Below, piece by piece: positions 6,995-9,747 of a stretch of DNA of 9,747 nucleotides; position 1 is the first letter of the stretch; each line of letters starts with the position of its first letter. The DNA lies in contig DXDO01000130.1 in the NCBI GenBank assembly GCA_019115425.1, positions 1-9,747 of the forward strand, written 5' to 3'. The position numbers and the translations under genes are program-made. The notes below the pieces were generated by a model. It was not told where the DNA came from and searched no databases. It worked only from the letters and a program-made list of their open reading frames with translations. Source of the DNA: Candidatus Agathobaculum merdigallinarum. Its GTDB lineage: Bacteria > Bacillota > Clostridia > Oscillospirales > Butyricicoccaceae.

Positions 6995-7023
6995 CTGACA
7001 AACCATCTCCTCTATGCTATAAT
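6995..7023 (+). promoter_or_regulatory. Sigma-A type promoter for the kbaY-like aldolase gene
   Basis: The -35 box CTGACA (6995-7000) and the -10 box TATAAT (7018-7023) are separated by exactly 17 nt. A TG one base upstream of the -10 gives an extended -10 (TGCTATAAT). The predicted start is near 7030, leaving a leader of about 40 nt with the ribosome site AAAGAGG (7054-7060). This is the clearest promoter in the window. Confidence 0.85.
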
Positions 7024-7068
7024 AGGACTGTGCAAATCATATCCAAAAATACGAAAGAGGGTCTCAAC

Positions 7069-7920
7069 ATGCCTTTGGTAACCACTCAAAAAATGCTGGA
7101 GGACGCGCAGGCCGGTCATTATGCGGTCGGCGCGTTCAACGTGGAAAACATGGAAATGGTGATGGCTGTCATCCGCGCGGCAGAGGAGATGCGCTCGCCT
7201 GTTATCATGCAGACCACGCCGTCCACCGTCAAATACGCAGGGCTGGACTACTATCTTGCCATGGTAAAGGCCGCAGCTGCACGCACGGATATCCCGGTGG
7301 CCATGCACCTCGACCACGGCGACAGCTTTGATCTCGCCATGCGCGCGCTTCGCACCGGCTACACTTCCATCATGATCGACGGCTCGCACGATGCGTTCGA
7401 GGACAACATCGCGCTCACCCGCCGCGTGGTCGAGGCCTGCGCGCCGTCCGGCATCAGCGTGGAAGCCGAGCTCGGCAAGGTCGGCGGCAAGGAGGACGAC
7501 CTCGAGGGCGGCGACGGAAACCCGTTCACCGACCCGCAGGAGGCCAGGGAATTCGTCGAGCGCACGGGCGTCAATTCGCTTGCGGTCGCCATCGGCACGG
7601 CGCACGGCCTGTATAAGGGCACGCCCAAGCTGGATTTTGAACGGCTGAGTGCGATCCGCGAAGTGGTTTCCATTCCGCTCGTGCTGCACGGCGCCTCGGG
7701 CGTGCCGGATGACGCGGTGCGCGAGTCCATCACCCGCGGTATCTGCAAGGTCAATTTCGCGACCGAGCTTCGCATTGCGTTCAGCGACGGCGTCAAGGAA
7801 TACCTGCAAAAGGACCCGCAGGTGTTCGATCCGAAAAAATACTGCAAGCCCGGCATCGAAAAGGTTGTCGAAACCGTTAAGGGCAAGATCGCGATCTGCG
7901 GCTCCGCCGGCAAGGCATAA
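7069..7920 (+). CDS. kbaY: Class II ketose-1,6-bisphosphate aldolase, GatY/KbaY (tagatose-bisphosphate) type
   Basis: A 283-residue zinc-dependent cytoplasmic aldolase expected to split tagatose-1,6-bisphosphate into DHAP and glyceraldehyde-3-phosphate. Visible: GAFNVEN (21-27), HLDHG (80-84) with catalytic Asp82 and zinc ligand His83, IDGSH (103-107), VEAELGKVGG (131-140), IGTAHGLYKG (175-184) with zinc ligand His179, LVLHGASGVPD (204-214) with His207, and KVNFATELRIAF (227-238). The AIGTAHG, PKLDF and ATEL.IAF segments and the C-terminal CGSA are closer to KbaY/GatY than to FbaA, whereas HLDHG rather than HLDHH is FbaA-like. Fructose-1,6-bisphosphate aldolase is therefore the main alternative. 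The start at 7069 is set by AAAGAGG 8 nt upstream and by the strong promoter; the longer open frame from 6925 covers the promoter. It diverges from kbaZ. Confidence 0.9.
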   Translation: MPLVTTQKMLEDAQAGHYAVGAFNVENMEMVMAVIRAAEEMRSPVIMQTTPSTVKYAGLDYYLAMVKAAAARTDIPVAMHLDHGDSFDLAMRALRTGYTSIMIDGSHDAFEDNIALTRRVVEACAPSGISVEAELGKVGGKEDDLEGGDGNPFTDPQEAREFVERTGVNSLAVAIGTAHGLYKGTPKLDFERLSAIREVVSIPLVLHGASGVPDDAVRESITRGICKVNFATELRIAFSDGVKEYLQKDPQVFDPKKYCKPGIEKVVETVKGKIAICGSAGKA

Positions 7921-7934
7921 GGCTTTCGATCTGT

Positions 7935-7968
7935 GTAAAAACCCATCGTTTGAACGATGGGTTTTTAC
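7935..7968. terminator. Bidirectional intrinsic terminator
   Basis: GTAAAAACCCATCGT (7935-7949) pairs perfectly with ACGATGGGTTTTTAC (7954-7968) around a 4-nt TTGA loop. It starts 14 nt after the aldolase stop and ends 4 nt before the stop of the convergent membrane-protein gene, so it should terminate both transcripts. Confidence 0.93.
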
Positions 7969-7972
7969 TTTA

Positions 7973-8503
7973 TCACTTCATTTTCGTCAGCGCAATGATA
8001 TGCAGCACGCAGAAATAGATGCCGACAACCGACAGGCCCGCGCTGAAAATCATCAGCGGCAGAGAATACTGCTCCAGATACGCGTTAAGCGGGAACAGGA
8101 TCGCGAACGCCGCCCACAGCACGATCAGCGCGATCACCCTTTCACGGGTCTTGCGCGCAATGATCGACTGCAGCGGGGTCAGGCGGCGGCCAAAGTCCAC
8201 ATCCGTAGCGACCTCGAGGTTGCGGAACAGCTTTCTGCGGTAGTATACCTCGACCAGTGCGAGCAGGCAGATGCCCGCGATCGTGGCCTGCTGCCAGGTC
8301 AGGAATGTACCGGTGCACAGGATCGCGATGAACAGGATGATCACGATGCGGTTCTGATAGAACATCACCGGACCCTCGTATTTCTTTTCGACCAGATAGC
8401 CCTGCTTGGTCAGCCAGTCATAATAAATGACACGTTTTTTCTTATCGATATAGATATTTCTGCCCGAAAGCTGTGTATTGGGGATTTTCTGTTTCTTACT
8501 CAT
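7973..8503 (-). CDS. Small four-helix membrane protein of unknown function, coupled to nagA
   Basis: A 176-residue protein I do not recognise. It has a basic N-terminal cytoplasmic segment with IYYDWLTKQGYLV (27-39). Two closely spaced hydrophobic helices follow (about 52-69 and 72-88), then a charged loop (about 89-121, with RRKLFR and ARKTRER), then two further helices (about 122-138 and 146-171), and a short basic tail. No signal-peptide cleavage site, catalytic motif or transporter signature is visible. Its ATG lies inside the end of nagA (ATGAGTAA overlap, 8 nt), with AAGGA 8 nt upstream, so translation is probably coupled. Four helices are too few for a typical sugar permease. It ends at a bidirectional terminator, making it the last gene of the nagA operon. 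Confidence 0.85.
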   Translation of the reverse strand: MSKKQKIPNTQLSGRNIYIDKKKRVIYYDWLTKQGYLVEKKYEGPVMFYQNRIVIILFIAILCTGTFLTWQQATIAGICLLALVEVYYRRKLFRNLEVATDVDFGRRLTPLQSIIARKTRERVIALIVLWAAFAILFPLNAYLEQYSLPLMIFSAGLSVVGIYFCVLHIIALTKMK

Positions 8504-9641
8504 CTAGCATTCCTTTTCCCTTGCAATAGGTCTGGAGCACATTGTAGTCACGGTCAAGCACAACCAGATCCGCATCCAGCCCCACCTTGATCGAGCCTTT
8601 TCGGTCGTCGATCCGCAGGCAGGCCGCAGGGTTCTTTGTGCAGGCGTTGATCGCCACGTTCACCGGCACAAGCGCTTCCTCGATCAGGATACGCAGGCCG
8701 TCGTTCACGCGCAGCGTGGAGCCTGCCAGCCCCTTGGTGGAGGTCAGATGGGCGCTGCCATCCGGATAGATCTCGATCTCGTTGCCGCCGAACAGGAACT
8801 TGGAGCCGACCGGCTTGCCCTTCGCCATGAGTGCGTCGGTGACCAGCATCGCATGATCCGCGCCCTTCTCATGGAAGAACTGGTTGAGCGCGGCATGGGT
8901 CGAATGGTTGCCGTCGCAGATGACCTCGCCGTACATGCTCCGAATACGGTAAGCCGCGCCGACCAGACCGTTTGCACGATGGTTAAACGGCGTCATGCCG
9001 TTGTAGACATGCGTCATCGACCGCGCGCCATGCGCGAACGCCATCACCGCCTGCTCATAGGTCGCAGCGGAATGACCGATGCTGACAACTACGCCATGCC
9101 CGCTGCAATACTGCGTCAGGGCAAAATCCTCGTCTGTCTCGGTCGCCATGGTGATATATTTGATCAGGCCGTCCGCAGCCTCCTGATACTTCTTGAACTG
9201 CTCGACCGTCGGCTTGACAATATACTGCTCGGGCTGCGCGCCTTTGTATACCATATCCAAATAGGGTCCTTCAAAATGCACGCCGAGGATCTCCGCACCC
9301 TCGTAGCCGTCCTTGACCACCTTGGCCACATTCTTGAGCGCCGCAGTAAGCACCTGCTCGCTCTGGGTGATCGTGGTCGGCAGCAGACCGGTCACACCCT
9401 CCTTCACAATGTTGCGCACCCAGTAGCGCAGGCCCTCTTCCTCCGCGTCATTGGTATCAAAGCCGTAGGCGCCATGGCAGTGTACGTCGATAAAGCCCGG
9501 CAGGATGCGCTCACTGCCGTAATCCTTGTCAACCGGCTTGGTTTCGTAAGGATAGATACCGGTGATCCGGCCGTCAGCCACTTCAATCTGCGCCGCAACA
9601 AATTGATCCGCAAACCAGACTTTTTTACTTTGAATAATCAT
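8496..9641 (-). CDS. nagA: N-acetylhexosamine-6-phosphate deacetylase (NagA/AgaA family)
   Basis: A 381-residue cytoplasmic amidohydrolase, full family length. It removes acetate from GlcNAc-6-phosphate or GalNAc-6-phosphate. Motifs: PGFIDVHCHGAYGFD (48-62) with metal-site His54 and His56, HFEGPY with Glu124, SIGHSA with His190, MTHVYNGMTP with His211, CDGNH (242-246), LVTDAL with catalytic Asp269, and the C-terminal DADLVVLD (356-363). The HxH pair makes it resemble the Bacillus enzyme rather than the E. coli enzyme, which lacks it. The start is fixed by AGGAGGT 6 nt upstream. It overlaps the downstream membrane-protein gene by 8 nt. The KbaY/KbaZ-type genes nearby suggest GalNAc-6-phosphate as a likely substrate (AgaA role), but sequence alone cannot separate this from GlcNAc-6-phosphate. 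Confidence 0.95.
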   Translation of the reverse strand: MIIQSKKVWFADQFVAAQIEVADGRITGIYPYETKPVDKDYGSERILPGFIDVHCHGAYGFDTNDAEEEGLRYWVRNIVKEGVTGLLPTTITQSEQVLTAALKNVAKVVKDGYEGAEILGVHFEGPYLDMVYKGAQPEQYIVKPTVEQFKKYQEAADGLIKYITMATETDEDFALTQYCSGHGVVVSIGHSAATYEQAVMAFAHGARSMTHVYNGMTPFNHRANGLVGAAYRIRSMYGEVICDGNHSTHAALNQFFHEKGADHAMLVTDALMAKGKPVGSKFLFGGNEIEIYPDGSAHLTSTKGLAGSTLRVNDGLRILIEEALVPVNVAINACTKNPAACLRIDDRKGSIKVGLDADLVVLDRDYNVLQTYCKGKGMLDE

Positions 9642-9647
9642 TCTTAT

Positions 9648-9654
9648 ACCTCCT
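9648..9654 (-). promoter_or_regulatory. Ribosome binding site of nagA
   Basis: On the - strand AGGAGGT sits 6 nt upstream of the ATG at 9641, a near-ideal Shine-Dalgarno that confirms the start. Confidence 0.88.
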
Positions 9655-9707
9655 GATAGTCAAAATGATATCAAGGGAACCCGCCGTACCAACACATTTC
9701 CCAGCGA

Positions 9708-9717
9708 TTGTATACAA
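9708..9717. promoter_or_regulatory. TTGTATACAA palindrome upstream of nagA, possible GntR-family operator
   Basis: A perfect 10-bp palindrome lies 66 nt upstream of the nagA start. On the - strand it contains TATACA/TACAAT, which could be the -10 box, so a bound repressor would block initiation. The core resembles operators of GntR-family regulators such as the Bacillus gluconate operator (CTTGTATACAAG core). The regulator gene is not in the window. Confidence 0.45.
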
Positions 9718-9723
9718 GTTCTC

Positions 9724-9740
9724 TTGCATTTTTTCTGCAA
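9724..9740. promoter_or_regulatory. Shared 17-nt element, copy 2 (upstream of nagA)
   Basis: TTGCATTTTTTCTGCAA differs from the copy at 6941-6957 only in the two bases before GCAA. Here the inverted ends extend to TTGCA/TGCAA around a 7-nt centre. It lies 6 nt from the TTGTATACAA palindrome and 82 nt upstream of nagA, on the same strand and at nearly the same distance as for kbaZ. It is a candidate operator or upstream promoter element. Confidence 0.45.
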
Positions 9741-9747
9741 ATATACT

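Noticed and set aside
6870..7001. Longer N-terminus for KbaZ from an ATG at 7001
   Set aside because: The extension crosses the promoter region, resembles no family member, and a strong Shine-Dalgarno precedes the ATG pair at 6869/6872.
6925..7068. Longer N-terminus for the aldolase from an ATG at 6925
   Set aside because: It would span the -35/-10 promoter of the gene, and the family N-terminus begins exactly at the ATG at 7069.
8748..9656. A 302-codon open frame on the + strand opposite nagA
   Set aside because: It lies antisense to a clearly functional nagA with no recognisable motifs of its own; a compositional shadow.
1..9747. CRISPR arrays, insertion sequences, attachment sites, tRNA/rRNA genes, toxin-antitoxin or defence genes
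   Set aside because: I found no regularly spaced direct repeats, transposase motifs, tRNA-like cloverleaf or defence-related domains; every long open stretch is accounted for by metabolic or surface genes.

Overview
The window looks like chromosomal DNA from a GC-rich member of the Clostridia, plausibly Oscillospirales. The reasons are strong AGGAGG-type ribosome sites, a triple-SLH surface protein, a class II type EPSP synthase, U-tract hairpin terminators and a CcpA-like site. The taxonomy is inference. I see no phage, transposon, CRISPR array, tRNA or rRNA. All genes appear intact except the first, which is cut by the window edge.

Left part (2-2192, + strand): the end of a shikimate-pathway operon. 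A 5'-truncated aroA (step 6) is followed after 4 nt by one long ORF fusing shikimate dehydrogenase (AroE, step 4) to shikimate kinase (AroK, step 5). A 284-nt gap follows. It holds a run of four or five inverted repeats, at least one of them an intrinsic terminator, and then a possibly structured leader.

Middle (2477-5476, + strand): a secreted protein of about 999 residues. It has a signal peptide, a phosphodiester glycosidase (NAGPA/DUF2233) catalytic domain, Ig-like modules, a jelly-roll-like module and three C-terminal SLH repeats that should tether it to the cell wall. A bidirectional terminator separates it from the convergent next gene.

Right part (5547-9747): amino-sugar/tagatose catabolism. 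A GatZ/KbaZ-type subunit (- strand) and a GatY/KbaY-type class II aldolase (+ strand) diverge from one intergenic region. Beyond a second bidirectional terminator lies a - strand pair: nagA (N-acetylhexosamine-6-phosphate deacetylase) and, overlapping it by 8 nt, a small four-helix membrane protein of unknown function. Together NagA plus KbaYZ fit the GalNAc-6-P to GalN-6-P to tagatose-6-P to tagatose-1,6-bisphosphate to triose-phosphate route. The isomerase/deaminase (AgaS) and the tagatose-6-P kinase are not in the window.

The most interesting regulatory signals are four. A 17-nt element, TTGCATTTTTTnnGCAA, occurs upstream of both kbaZ and nagA. A near-perfect cre-like palindrome lies inside kbaZ. 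A TTGTATACAA palindrome lies upstream of nagA. A hairpin cluster follows the aro operon. I did not find an obviously novel multi-gene system. The best leads are this putative amino-sugar regulon and the wall-anchored glycosidase beside it.
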